Assembly: GCA_947034895.1 (NCBI GenBank)
Contig: OX344765.1
Coordinates: 4,655,001-4,719,000 of the forward strand
From: Rhytidiadelphus loreus
Taxonomy: Eukaryota > Streptophyta > Bryopsida > Hypnales > Hylocomiaceae
Length of the DNA: 64,000 nucleotides
Reading direction: 5' to 3'
This document shows positions 11,473 to 22,350 of this stretch, one piece after another. The stretch's first letter is position 1. Each line of letters opens with the position of its first letter. The position numbers and the translations under genes were made by a program. A model generated the notes under the pieces. It saw only the letters and a list, made by a program, of their open reading frames with translations, had not been told where the DNA came from and ran no database searches.

Positions 11473-13683
11473 ATGATGACACGGCAATCTATGGCGAGGG
11501 TGTCTTCCGCATCGCCAGAGGCAGATTTTGCTCCTGCTATTCCGACACACGATTGGGAGGCTGCGCCGGGAGCTACAGCGAGGACAAGCACCAAGTCTGG
11601 CTTCTCTGGAAATTTGGAGAGGGACGCGGATGAGATGCCGTTACAGTTTCCTCCTGGCAGACGGCCGAAGGATGGATTTTATCTGCCATATCCCCGTGAA
11701 TTCGGTGAATCCCCAGAAGCGCAGATAGAGTCAGGTGGAAACTGCTCGAAGCCGCGGAAAACGTTTAACCTAAAGTTTCCTGGATCTTCCAAGAAACCAT
11801 CTCGGATGCGCCTACCGTTTCAGAGCTCCTCAAAACCACCAAAGGCAAGTCAAGCGGACGAGGATCGAGGATTTGGTATCTTCGGTCCTTTATCAGGCCA
11901 AAGGTTTGGCTCCAGCATCACGAATAGAATGCTCATGCAGTTCCAGAAGAAACAGTCCTTGTGGAGGCGATGCTTACCGTCCAAGCCAGAGCCATTGAAT
12001 GGATCTCCTTCTTACATATATCCGAATAGAGGCAGACGATTAGACGAAGGTATTGATGAAGGTTTTATCACTGCCGTCGATTCCCCTGTCTCTGCACCTT
12101 CCCTTCCGTCGTCCCCGCGCCATGGTCATCGCCCTTCGAGCAACTTCTCGCCTGTGGTTAAAAGTAGCCGATTTATGGCATCCATGTTGATTTCTCTCTG
12201 CCCAGATGACGCGGTCGATTCACAACTTGAAGCAGAGGATGGAAACTCCGATGATTACAATGACGAAATTGGCATCCCTCATTCGACAACGCCGAGGACC
12301 AAGAGCTCATCGCCGGAAGCATTTGAGGTGGAGGTGGATCCAGCTTCACAAATTATTACACTGCACGAAAAATGGACGTGTACTTGCAGACATCGTGCTA
12401 ATATGATAGAGTCGTTCGTGCCACAAAGGGGGAAAAAGTCCAGGAGCGTGTCAAGGAGTTTGCACGAGGAGCTCGCCACCGCTAGTAGGTCGCCGTCTGA
12501 CTCCAGGAGTGGGAAGCTTATACAGCCTACAAGCGGCGGCACTGAGGATTCCGCAAACAAACTCAATGAAAATAATCAAGAGGACATTGCAGATGCGTAT
12601 CCAGTGTTCTTCAAGGCGTCTTCAAACAAGGAGCTATTGCGAAGTAAGGAAACTAGTAAATCCTCTTTAACTTGGAAACCAAGCACTGAAAGAAATCACC
12701 CGAATCAGGAGCCTACTGCGGATTCAGTTGAGCCAAGCGATTCTGAGTTTGGGGATGAACCTATTTTCGACGATGACGGGGAGGAATACGAGCGTCGAGG
12801 AAGGGACACACGAATTTTTCCTACAGGTAGCGACAGATCTTCCTCACCGGAGTTCAATTCTCAGCACAAGACCGTCTGGCTCCGACCTAATTATCTAACT
12901 AGCAAAGATGTAGGCGTACCCGTGCCAAAATCGAAGAACAGCGTACCTCATAGCATGGTAGGTTACCTGTCACCGCCACGGATCTCCATTGAAGATTTGG
13001 AGTACACCAGCAATAGTGATGAACCGAAGGCCTTCGCGAGATGGAGGTCCATCCCAGAGCCATCTACCTTGAGAAGAAGTTCTGTAGAACCAGGGGGATC
13101 GGAGCGAAAGCAATCCCCTGTAACCCTAAAATCCGTCAGCCCGTTGCAGAACCAATCCTTTCAGCGCAGTACCATGCCGAGCAAGATTAGAATCAAAGAT
13201 TTCAAGCAAACAGCGAAATCCTCCTCTCTGCGGCCAACTCCTGCAAAAACTCTCAATGACACAGATGAATCTGCCGAAGATTCCGAGTGCAGCACGCCCT
13301 CTTCCGGGTACCAGACTCCTCCATCAACTTCGTCTCACATGCTGCCCAATTTTGCAACACCGAAACCTGCATCGCCGAAGCTGCTCAACCCCAACCTCCA
13401 CAGTCAACGTCGAATTAACCCCTTCGTGGTGGATCAAGCGACTACATTACCAGGACCTAGTTTCCAACAGATCATGATGGCACGGAGCCATTCGGTTCGC
13501 AGCTCTTCCTCACGAAGATTTGCTACCCAGGAATATCAAGCAGATACTAATTTCAGAGGACTGAGTCATCCAAGCAGACTTGCAAAAACGTCGAGTTCCA
13601 GCGTCATGAGCAAGGTGGCTCTGTTTGAGTCGAAGGCTGGCGTGAGCAAATCTGGACCACTAACTTACACCTCGAGTCAGTGA
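11473..13683 (+). CDS. Large plant-type disordered Ser-rich protein, 736 aa, single exon
   Basis: This is an uninterrupted frame of 737 codons starting ATGATG and ending TGA, by far the longest in the window. The protein is rich in Ser, Pro, Arg, Lys and acidic residues and appears mostly disordered, with no membrane segment or signal peptide. The N-terminus has a Trp-Glu-x-x-Pro-Gly motif (residues 28-33) followed about 25 residues later by Leu-Gln-Phe-Pro-Pro-Gly-Arg (57-63). That spacing recalls plant proteins of the DUF688 type, but the match is weak. A short hydrophobic patch MASMLISLCPDD lies near residue 235, an acidic stretch near 425-440, a Ser/Thr-rich region near 600-625, and a conserved-looking FQQIMMARSHSVRSSSSRRF segment near 670. 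Function is unknown; a scaffold or phosphorylated regulatory protein is possible. The CDS is clearly real, its identity is not. Confidence 0.85.
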   Translation: MMTRQSMARVSSASPEADFAPAIPTHDWEAAPGATARTSTKSGFSGNLERDADEMPLQFPPGRRPKDGFYLPYPREFGESPEAQIESGGNCSKPRKTFNLKFPGSSKKPSRMRLPFQSSSKPPKASQADEDRGFGIFGPLSGQRFGSSITNRMLMQFQKKQSLWRRCLPSKPEPLNGSPSYIYPNRGRRLDEGIDEGFITAVDSPVSAPSLPSSPRHGHRPSSNFSPVVKSSRFMASMLISLCPDDAVDSQLEAEDGNSDDYNDEIGIPHSTTPRTKSSSPEAFEVEVDPASQIITLHEKWTCTCRHRANMIESFVPQRGKKSRSVSRSLHEELATASRSPSDSRSGKLIQPTSGGTEDSANKLNENNQEDIADAYPVFFKASSNKELLRSKETSKSSLTWKPSTERNHPNQEPTADSVEPSDSEFGDEPIFDDDGEEYERRGRDTRIFPTGSDRSSSPEFNSQHKTVWLRPNYLTSKDVGVPVPKSKNSVPHSMVGYLSPPRISIEDLEYTSNSDEPKAFARWRSIPEPSTLRRSSVEPGGSERKQSPVTLKSVSPLQNQSFQRSTMPSKIRIKDFKQTAKSSSLRPTPAKTLNDTDESAEDSECSTPSSGYQTPPSTSSHMLPNFATPKPASPKLLNPNLHSQRRINPFVVDQATTLPGPSFQQIMMARSHSVRSSSSRRFATQEYQADTNFRGLSHPSRLAKTSSSSVMSKVALFESKAGVSKSGPLTYTSSQ

Positions 13684-15666
13684 GCCCAGGCACTTACTGC
13701 AAGGTAATTACAGTAAAACTTCCTTGGATTTCTTAGTCCTTAGTCTAGTCGATGCCGGCAGTGAATTCGATTGTCCTAGCCTGAGCATTGACGCGACGTT
13801 ATGTAACAATAGAAGCCTAGGCTTGCATGATGTTTTCCAGGTTTGGGGGCATGGTTAGTTGCTCCATACTGTATAATTTAAGAGCTCAATGCATGTCACG
13901 TACCCATGCTTTGAATTATTCAGGATTGCCGGCTCCTTGCATACTGCAGTGAGTGCAGTCACATACTGTAACGGATGGTTTGATTTCTTGAGGTTACGTA
14001 CTTGTACCTCTGTCAGGCACAAGAGCAACTTGCCTGCCGTTGCCTATACGACGGTACTGCTTGTACATCGAAGACCGAAGAGCTTATAAATGTAGAATAA
14101 TTTGAGCTGTTAGTTACACAATGCACACCTCCCCCGCATAGTCACACACCTCTCCAGAGTCTAGACTCCAGAATGTAGATTTTATACCCTTATTATTCAG
14201 CAATACCCATACAACTCTCTTAGATCATATCCTCTGTTACCCTTCGGAAACCCTAGGGAACTAACACACTCATCTCTTTCAATCACGCTTTGTTATGTTA
14301 CATTAGACTGCATACGTGATGATGATGAGTTCAACATGAATGAAGGGTTTAACACCACCTTCCTCACTCAAGTGAAACTAAGAACGTCTTTGATGTCAGT
14401 CTCGTATGCAGCACAAAATTGTTGCAATGTTAGATGCATTGGGACTCTTTTTAATGGTCACCGGGTTTGTTATTTTTTTTTTAAATTAAAAAAAAAAAAA
14501 ATGCATTGGGACAAATTAAAGGTAGATGTGCACAAAATGCCAAATTCTGAGAATATAAATGGAATATGCAATAACAGAGAGTTAAGTGCACTGAAAAGCA
14601 GTTTAACAAACCATCCTAAATATAAGGATGTACAACTGACGTACAGGTTCTTGCAACCACCAAGACTTCACACGTTGCAAATATTTATTGGCTAACAACC
14701 TCCCAAACCATCTCAAAACACTCAAAATACAGAATTCAAAACAGACGCACAATACCGTAGAGAGCCATCTAATTTAGGACTTCTTTTGCACCCAATTATT
14801 CAGCAGTCTGTGCCAGCATCGAAAATTGTTGGGTAGAGAAGTGAGATTCTTTACAAGGCATAGACATTGGGAGGACAATAAGTGGCAAAATGATTATTTG
14901 GGATAATAATTAGATTTTGACAAAATAGTAGAGCCCCTCTACTGTTTTTTTGAATTGTATGTAAAAGTGACGGAAAGCCCTGGACAATGTTTAGACTAAA
15001 CTCTCGTAAGAGCGCTAAGTGAAGTTTCCAGGGCTCAACAGGAAACCATTTAGATCCTGCCTAAGTTCTTAAATTCAAATTATAACCTTAGAGCTCCTCG
15101 CATAACTCTCATGGGCCTAAAGCCCATTTTGTTAAACCCTCTCAAATATTACTTCGATTTTCTCTAATATTCTAAGTTTCTAACTAGGGCTCGTACTACA
15201 AGTGACGTCTGACTTGACTGAAGCTTTTGGAATTTGGAAATGCTGAAGTCTCAAAATGTACTTAAAAAATGTGGAAGTTCAAACAGCTAGTGACTAGAAT
15301 GATAGGATCCATAAAAAGATCAGCTCAATAACACAGCGTGCATGAGGTGGTGGTTGAAGCAATTGTGAATTCACTACGTCTTCCATCATCTTCACGGAAT
15401 GTCATGAACCTCATACACAAAAGGACCCCACAGCCACAAAGGAGACCCTGAATACATCAAGGCATAAACCCACTCCAACCTAAAGGTTATCATGACACCT
15501 AGAATTTCCTCTGAACTCTCACAAACACATCACCACCCCATGTATACATCCAGGCTGACTCCAATTCAAAGTCTATGATATGTGGTACAGCGAATCCTCA
15601 AGAACAGTATTATTAATTAATTTCTGTACAACCTCCTTGATATGATACAGGACCACTTCATCTCGA
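13684..15666. other. 3' flanks of two convergent genes with a retroposon tail
   Basis: The first 400-600 bases probably include the 3' UTR of the 11473 gene. The last part, up to 15666, probably includes the 3' UTR of the membrane-protein gene read from the other strand. Small ORFs at 13889-14089 and 14336-14695 lack coding features. The insertion at 14446-14500 is described separately. Confidence 0.45.
14434..14512 (+). mobile_element. Short 5'-truncated retroposon insertion with poly(A) and 12-bp target duplication
   Basis: ATGCATTGGGAC occurs at 14434-14445 and again at 14501-14512. The 55 bases between end in a long A run (AAATTA(A)n). A direct duplication flanking a short A-tailed insert is the signature of LINE-machinery insertion, here so truncated that only the 3' tail remains. 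Confidence 0.75.
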
Positions 15667-16311
15667 TCACAATGTACTGTACTGTGCATCTTCTCTAACG
15701 AGATACGAATACAAGACGGCGAGAGCAGCGGGAATGAACAGCAGTCCCGCAATCAGCACCAACTGCCAAGCCCCCGACGGCACAAAGAACACAAGCACCA
15801 CCCCCGCGACGCCCGCGACCCCAAACGCGTAGGAAGCAAAGAAGTGCGTCTCCTCCCACACCTGCTCGCTCTGCAGCGTCCACACATCGCGAATCCCCAC
15901 CACGAAGTTGGGCTCCACGAACTGGAACACCCCGGCCAGCGCGAGATCCAGCAAACAAGTGACGAGGACGAACGGGACGGTGCCGACATGGCCCCGAATG
16001 GCCCCCACGATGACTAGAACCTCCAAGGGAATGGCCAAGAGGGAGGGGAGCGCGATCACGGCCGCTAGGGCCGCTCCGGAAGTCGTGGACTGCGAGGCCA
16101 GGCGGGGGTCGCACGAGGTGAGGAGCGCGAGGAGCAGGGAGCAGCAGAGGGACACGAGAGGGATGATGAGAATGGCCAGCAGGCGAGGGATGGGGAAGCT
16201 CGACCACATGTGAACCTCGTCGGGGAGCCAGGAGATGGATGCTAACCCTAGCAGGAAGGCGATTGTGCTCAGGAAGGCTCCGCCCTCCAAACCTCCTCTG
16301 ATGAACCCCAT
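15667..16311 (-). CDS. Multi-pass membrane protein, 214 aa, single exon
   Basis: ATG at 16311-16309 lies in an optimal context (GCCGCCATGG), and the frame runs to TGA at 15669-15667. The exon is much richer in GC than its surroundings. The protein is very hydrophobic, with about six predicted membrane helices near residues 11-29, 43-65, 79-104, 112-132, 157-177 and 183-203. A polar stretch with conserved-looking residues (EPNFVVGIRDVWTLQSEQVW) lies between helices four and five. The C-terminus (YLVREDAQYSTL) is short and hydrophilic. No transporter or enzyme signature is recognised, and the name of the family is not known to me. The product would sit in a membrane; which one cannot be told. 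No clear cleavable signal peptide is visible. The large opposite- and alternate-frame ORFs at this position are shadows of the GC-rich coding sequence. Confidence 0.8.
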   Translation of the reverse strand: MGFIRGGLEGGAFLSTIAFLLGLASISWLPDEVHMWSSFPIPRLLAILIIPLVSLCCSLLLALLTSCDPRLASQSTTSGAALAAVIALPSLLAIPLEVLVIVGAIRGHVGTVPFVLVTCLLDLALAGVFQFVEPNFVVGIRDVWTLQSEQVWEETHFFASYAFGVAGVAGVVLVFFVPSGAWQLVLIAGLLFIPAALAVLYSYLVREDAQYSTL

Positions 16312-17039
16312 GGCGGCAACTGAAATGAAAGCGCTGGAGTTGCTCCTTCCTCAACGCCGGGATATGCACACTGTGACTGGGCTGAGAAGCATCTTCACGA
16401 CGGGGAATTCAAGGTTGGTTCGGCGAAATGCAGAATGCAAGGTGTTGCAGGAGCATGGATATATCTCCAGTTGTAATCGTCGATGCTGCTCTCTGTAAAA
16501 TTTCCAGGAAGAGCACTCTTGAGCAATTCTGTTATTCCTAGCAAGCCTGTTGATCGAGACAGAAGTTCAAAGCTAAGAGACTTGAAACACGCAGGCCTTC
16601 TCACTTCCCGGTTTCAAACCCATACGGTATCCATCACAAGGAGGTGAATTGGAACTCCCCATCGTGTGTTCAAATTCACATTTCCCCCTCGACCGCTCAG
16701 GAGATTATCAACATTTTCATTTGTGCTTTGGAATTTATAGGTTTTACTAATAGATTGTAAAGAGACTACACGAGGAACCGACCGCGTAGGGAAAATTTGT
16801 GTTTCTTCAGTTCCCCTGGTGAATTCTAAAGAACCTCCTTGTGCATGGATGAAACCTACTCAGGCGCTACAACAGTGGACCGACCTAGCTAGCTCGCATC
16901 CTGACATTACTTAAGCTAGAAAAAACAGACAAACGATAACCAAAAAACAAAGCAAAAATCAAAACTACACGAGCCATACAGTCACTCACAATCAGGAAGA
17001 CGTATCATTCATAGCCCTGCCGAATTGGTTGCCAGTTCC
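16312..17039 (-). promoter_or_regulatory. Upstream region of the membrane-protein gene
   Basis: This GC-richer stretch lies directly before the minus-strand start at 16311 and probably holds its 5' UTR and promoter. No TATA box placement can be defended. The ORF at 16395-16604 has no coding support. Confidence 0.35.
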
Positions 17040-17219
17040 TCAACCTGAAAACTGAGTGCTGGGCTTCCACCATCCATCCCACACGAAAGCGTTCGAATTC
17101 TTCACAGATCGATCGGTACTGTAACTGTCCCGCGCATTCAATCGGTAGTGCAATTCCTTCGGACCATCCTTGAGCTTGAAGTGCGCAAGCGGGATGGAGT
17201 GACGGAGGCCCGGCGGCAT
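17040..17219 (-). CDS. Possible small protein, 59 aa
   Basis: ATG at 17219-17217 opens a frame ending with TGA at 17042-17040. The predicted protein begins MPPGLRHSIPLAHFKLKDGP, continues KELHYRLNARDSYSTDRSVK, and ends with a Trp-rich WDGWWKPSTQFSG. Its mix of charged, aromatic and proline residues is protein-like, and of the three open minus-strand frames here it is the most plausible. The frame stays open upstream as far as about 17288 without another ATG, so it may be a downstream exon. The family is not recognised. The other overlapping frames are treated as shadows. Confidence 0.35.
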   Translation of the reverse strand: MPPGLRHSIPLAHFKLKDGPKELHYRLNARDSYSTDRSVKNSNAFVWDGWWKPSTQFSG

Positions 17220-17344
17220 GGCGTGAATCGGACGGTGGGCAGCGCATGCAGGAAGCGGAGATTCGGGGAGATCGAGCGAACCGTCCAAGTGGTGGGCTGT
17301 CCAGCGATTTCATTTGAGTGAGTCAGGGGGCTTTTTGGAGCCAA

Positions 17345-20300
17345 ATTTCGCTGAAAAGCGATGAATCTTTTTTATAGGGAATATTTGGCAAATTATTCTT
17401 GCTTTTCAGTGGATGAAATCGCTAATTTGTTACCACATAACATTGTTAACGTTCACTAGGGGTTCCCTTTTGCTTCCCCAAAAAATCAGGAACCTCCAAC
17501 AAGAAAGTACTTGTGACAACCAATGACAGTCCCAAGTACTAACAACCCAATGACTCAATACCCCTATTAGCCAATGGATTTTTCAAGATTATAATTGAAT
17601 CCTCCCCCCAAGTATATTGGAGAGAATTAAACCTCCACTTAGGGGAGGCATCTTAGCCAATTAACAACGTTATGCAAATTTTGGGTTAGTATTGTTGTAT
17701 TTGGATGAATGTACATTGTTTTGGATGAATAAATAAAATTTCATCTATAAATTGCAAATATCATCCATTTCTATGGATGTAATCATCGCTTTTTGCACTC
17801 CCTAAAATAAATGAAAAAAAAAACTTCAAGTGCAATTTCATGTCTTGCCAAACTTCCAAAGAGGGCTTTTTTTGGCAAAATAAGTGCTTGATTGCACCCA
17901 AAAATAATAATTTGGCTCAAAAATGGTGACAAACTACGAAGCTTTCTGCTAAAAAAATTCAAATTAAAAAAAAATCTTGGATGAAATCACCAAATTGTGG
18001 ATGAAAACAAAATTATAGATATATGTGGTATGTCCTAATGTGATATTTTCTATCTAGTATGTAGATGAATGTTGAAATTTGGAGCACTACAACAATTTAT
18101 ATCACCACTTTGGCATTTCATAAAAAATAACAAAAAAAACGCCTTAGAAGCCTTTCAACTTACTAATTTATACAGACCAAATGACCAATGTGTTTTGGAT
18201 TTCATAGATCTTGAAGATGAATTCTCAAATGAGTCAGTTTTTGGCTCTTCCAATAGTGCCTACTTTGGAGATGATTGGTTTCATTTGAATTGGATTTATA
18301 ATTTCTAAGTAGGATTTATATATTCTACTACAATGTATTAGTGAATGGCATTGTCATCTAATGGATTCAATTTCTTATATTACACTTTTCCATCTTGTGT
18401 TGTTCTATTATATGCAAGAAACTTATTCATCTAAAATTCCACTATTTTCATTAGAAAGAGGTAACTTGAAATTAAGAATATTATGAGTCCAAAACTTCTC
18501 ATTAATTGCAATGGCATGAAGCCTAATACCTATGGTCATAGGTCCATAGTAATAGCTAACATAAATAAATAAAAAACAATCAGGCTCCTAGGGTCTTATG
18601 CTCATAGATTCAAGCTCATATACTAGCAACCTTATCTTATTTGAAGTAAAATTGAAGAGGAAAATTTGATAATTCAATGAATGATTGATCATTTAAGGCA
18701 AAACTAAATATTAGATTTAATCAACATTTAGACAATGTGGTTTTAATATTTGGATTTGTAGTTCAAAGAATCTTTCCTAAGAATTTTTTTTGTTGAAATA
18801 AAATATCTCTTAGAATTATTGAAAAATGTAATGAATTTTTATACTTATAAGTATGAATGAAGTTGAAACCACCTTTGATGAAGCCTCATAGTTCATTTCA
18901 TTTAATCCCTTGACTCCTTAAAGATTAGGGGAGTTTAGATTTTCAAAATTGTGAAGATGTGTTATAAAATGAAACTTCGAATAATAATTTAATGCTGACT
19001 CTCAAAAAATAGTTGTAAAATTTAATTCGTAGATCATATCCACGTGGTAAGATTAATTGGTACACAAATCAATATTTTTCAATAAAATTTGAAGCCGTGA
19101 ATTGAAAATTCGTTCTGAAATTGATTGTAGATTGAATATTTGTGATTTTCATAAGAATTTTTCTCCTTGAAATTAAAAATATTAGTAAGTTCTAATCATA
19201 GTGATTTCTGAATATTTTTATTTTACTTTTTTATCCAAGCCATTTCTGAAGGGTCATTTTTGGAACTAAAAAGGTTACTTTTTGAGGCTAAACCTATCAA
19301 TACATTTTGATGAATAGAATATTTGCATAGCAAAGTCTTCAAAATCCATATCATACAAATGTTTAAGAATTAACACACAAATCTTTAAAAAAATGATGGA
19401 TGAAAAAAAACATTTTTTTGTGCTTAGAATGTGTGCTTTTGATGGTTTGATTTTGTAATAGAAACAAAGCAAACAACCTATTAATGTACCCATACCTAGG
19501 TCAAACTTGTACTATAATAAGTCTCAATGTATGTCATGATAATAAGCATTTGTAAGAAATACATGACTACACTATTTTTTGTTCACATGTTACTTGCAAC
19601 AATGTTCTTCAAGCACATTTTTGAAAGTATTGATACAATATAGTTTGAATTCATAATGTAGCTAAGTAGATATGAAAATTTAATACTTATTTCAAACATT
19701 TTCCATTTAATATTAAAAAACCATTTTCAACAATATGTCACAATTGAGGTTTTAGGAATTCCAAAGCATTAGGTCTAAGTATACTAAAGTGAACCAAAAA
19801 AATGATCTTTATTATGAATTGAGGTTGTAGGGTAAGTTTGGCAGAAAAATTCTAAAACAAATGCCACTTATAAAATAATTGTATGGGAAAAAAATATGTG
19901 GCAAAATAATTATATTTTTAGAATTTTTGTAGTTCATATTCCATAAATAATCAAATATTTGGTAGAAATGTGTTATAATTACCATTCATTTAAGGTATTA
20001 AGAAATTATTTATTTTCAAATAAAATAAAATAATTTTTTTTTTTTAATGATACAGAGAATTATATTGGATTTTTGTGTAAAAATTGATTACTAATCTTTC
20101 TACACAAAAATGTACCACTTTGTTCAGCTTGTTGGTACCTCTAAAATATAAAATAAATGACCATTTTAAAAATGATCAACTAAATAGGTACTTTAAAACA
20201 TGATACATTTTTAAAGGTGCAATGGCAAAGGCTATAGCATGTAAGTGTGTTGGCCTTGAACACGTGGATGTGCTTGTGCATGGAAACTTATTGTATTTTT

Positions 20301-21423
20301 GCATTTCTCTATTGAAAAAGTATGTGAGAATGACTAAATTAGTATTTTTGTAATCTTCTTATATATAATTAGATCCTTTAGGATAAAATGGTCCTTAAAA
20401 AGTTAAAATTGTGAGAATGCATGGCATGTAGTCATGAAATAAGATTTGTACTTTTCTTCATCAAAATTTTGCTTTTCTACATTGTACTACAATAAATCTA
20501 TCCATAACAAGCAAAATGAGTGGTTTATTCTATTGCCCTTAGCAAAAAATATCAAATTTTTGAGTTTTCTTCAATCACCTCATGGTGTAACTTATAATTT
20601 TCAAAATATTAAGCCAATGGATTCAATTTTAAAAAAATGAAAGTGAAGATACAATCTTACTAATGGGTCTAAGAAAATTTCCTAGCGCATGCATTTTAGA
20701 AACACTATTCCACTGTATCTTTAGTAGAACCTCATTTATCTTTGAGTTCTCAAATAATGTAAATGATTAATTCCTGTAAGTTTTATTGTATTAAATATTT
20801 TACTATTTCTAAAAATAAAAACATTCTAGTAAATATTTCCATGAGATTCTCCAATACTCTTATTTTGCACGTAGGATTTAGATATATATTATTTCCAAAT
20901 GCTCTCCACTAAATTCCAATATCGTGTATAGGCAATATATTGTATACTTAAAGAAATGCATGACTTCATGATCAAATGTTCTTTGTAATAAAATGCATTG
21001 AATTACATATTGATTTTAAACTCTATAAGGGAAATTAAAAAATTTTAAGTAAATGATTGCATAATGAAACTATATAACTTTACTTACTTAGTGATAAATA
21101 AGAAATACCATCTCAAAAGTAGTGGAACTAAATTATTATTTGAGTTTATGTAGAAAAAGATAGTTTGATTTGACTTGCTCCGCTTCATCAAAGATAAAAT
21201 ATGATTCAAGAGTCCATTGACTCCATTCGGGCCACAAGTTTCAGAAGTCCATTCCTTTTAGACTAACGTACATGCACAGTGAAATTTACATCACACGAAA
21301 TTGACCCACGATGGCCTTGCATGAATTTGTGAGCTTTTCTTCCAACGTGGTCTTCTCACTTGCCTAAATTCAACTCCCAACAACAATATTAACCAAAAAA
21401 ATAAGAAAATCGAATAGTCCTAG
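17345..21423. other. AT-rich intergenic DNA without supported gene
   Basis: This is about 4 kb of A/T-rich sequence. A 79-codon open frame at 18069-18308 starts with ATG and ends in an acidic, aromatic stretch (FIDLEDEFSNES), which could be a transposon-gene relic; it has no recognised domain. No terminal repeats, RNA genes or tandem arrays were found. Confidence 0.4.
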
Positions 21424-21661
21424 CTAGTAAATGCAGCAAGTTATACATTCTCTTTCAAATGAAAATGCATTCAAGAATGTTTTGAAGAATTCGATTAACC
21501 CAAGATAGGGGTCAGAGTCACTGCTCTCCATATCGAACATACTGCTACTACACTGGCGGGCAAGCTTGGTAACATCAGCTTTGCGGCTTGCGCAGAGGTC
21601 GATCGACACTTCAGTCGATGTTTCTGCGAGCGACACTATATAATTAAATTTTAAAGTTACT
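21424..21661 (-). CDS. Possible terminal exon on the minus strand downstream of the BZR gene
   Basis: A minus-strand frame ending at 21424 encodes STEVSIDLCASRKADVTKLA and continues through SDSDPYLGLIEFFKTF before the stop. It is preceded by acceptor-like TATATAG and CTCGCAG. The frame has no ATG at its start, so it would have to be an internal or last exon. The phase does not fit simply with the exon at 21978-22048 unless a weaker donor is used. It could belong to a separate small gene or to a 3' exon of the BZR transcript. Confidence 0.25.
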
Positions 21662-21977
21662 CAGCTTACAGACCGCCTTCGAATAGCCCCAAGTAGACAT
21701 AAAAATGGGAGCCTTACCAAGCATTGAAGATAACTATATTTTCAAACAGAGATATTGATCAATCAGCAAAGAAGTTGTTCACCGGTAAATATAATCACTC
21801 TGTTCAAAATCCACTGGAGTCTCTAAATGACTAAACCTATCTTCACAACAATGATCTCCAAAACTTACTACAGCTCTAATATCAGGCATCAGCCCGTACG
21901 TACTTGGCAATCTTGTCTAATGCAAACTTCAACCAAAAGCTAACTTACAGCAAAATAAAAAAAATCAAGTAACGTAC

Positions 21978-22350
21978 TTTCTGACATGACGTCGCGTCGA
22001 AGCCACTTGTAATAATAGTGATGTCATCCGGATCGGAGTAGGCAAGCTCTGCAACAACGAAAGATAGTTTGGCAAGTTTCGTGCACAACTGTGGTGATGA
22101 CCGATCGAGGTCAAGGACTCTGTATTAAACTACGTACGGCACTAAGGTCGGACTCGGGCGCCAGTGAGAACATTCAAGAACATACTAGCATAATGTGTTA
22201 CTACTTGCACAATGTGATGCTTGTGGGGTCACGTACTATTTTCTGACCTGACAGATATGTAACTCATTGAGGCAATAATCTTGGACTGAAGGGAGGCTCT
22301 AACTTACTAGTAAGCTCGATCACGCATTCAAAGAATGGACAATGTCGCAT
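21978..22350 (-). CDS. Two phase-compatible exons overlapping the BZR 3' end
   Basis: Just past the BZR stop lies a strong donor (CTTACTA then GTAAGT, exon end 22308). A frame different from BZR's starts with ATG at 22350 and reads [14 protein letters not shown] before that donor, ending in phase 1. The next exon (22048-21978) is bounded by a TTGTTGCAG acceptor and a GTACGT donor and continues in matching phase as KLAYSDPDDITIITSG and on to TSCQK. The good signals and phase agreement suggest real splicing. It may be only a 3' UTR intron of BZR, an alternative C-terminus, or a small overlapping gene. Confidence 0.35.

Noticed and set aside
15695..16369. Two overlapping minus-strand ORFs and the plus-strand ORFs at the membrane-protein locus
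   Set aside because: They are alternate-frame and antisense shadows of the GC-rich exon, with Arg/His-rich composition.
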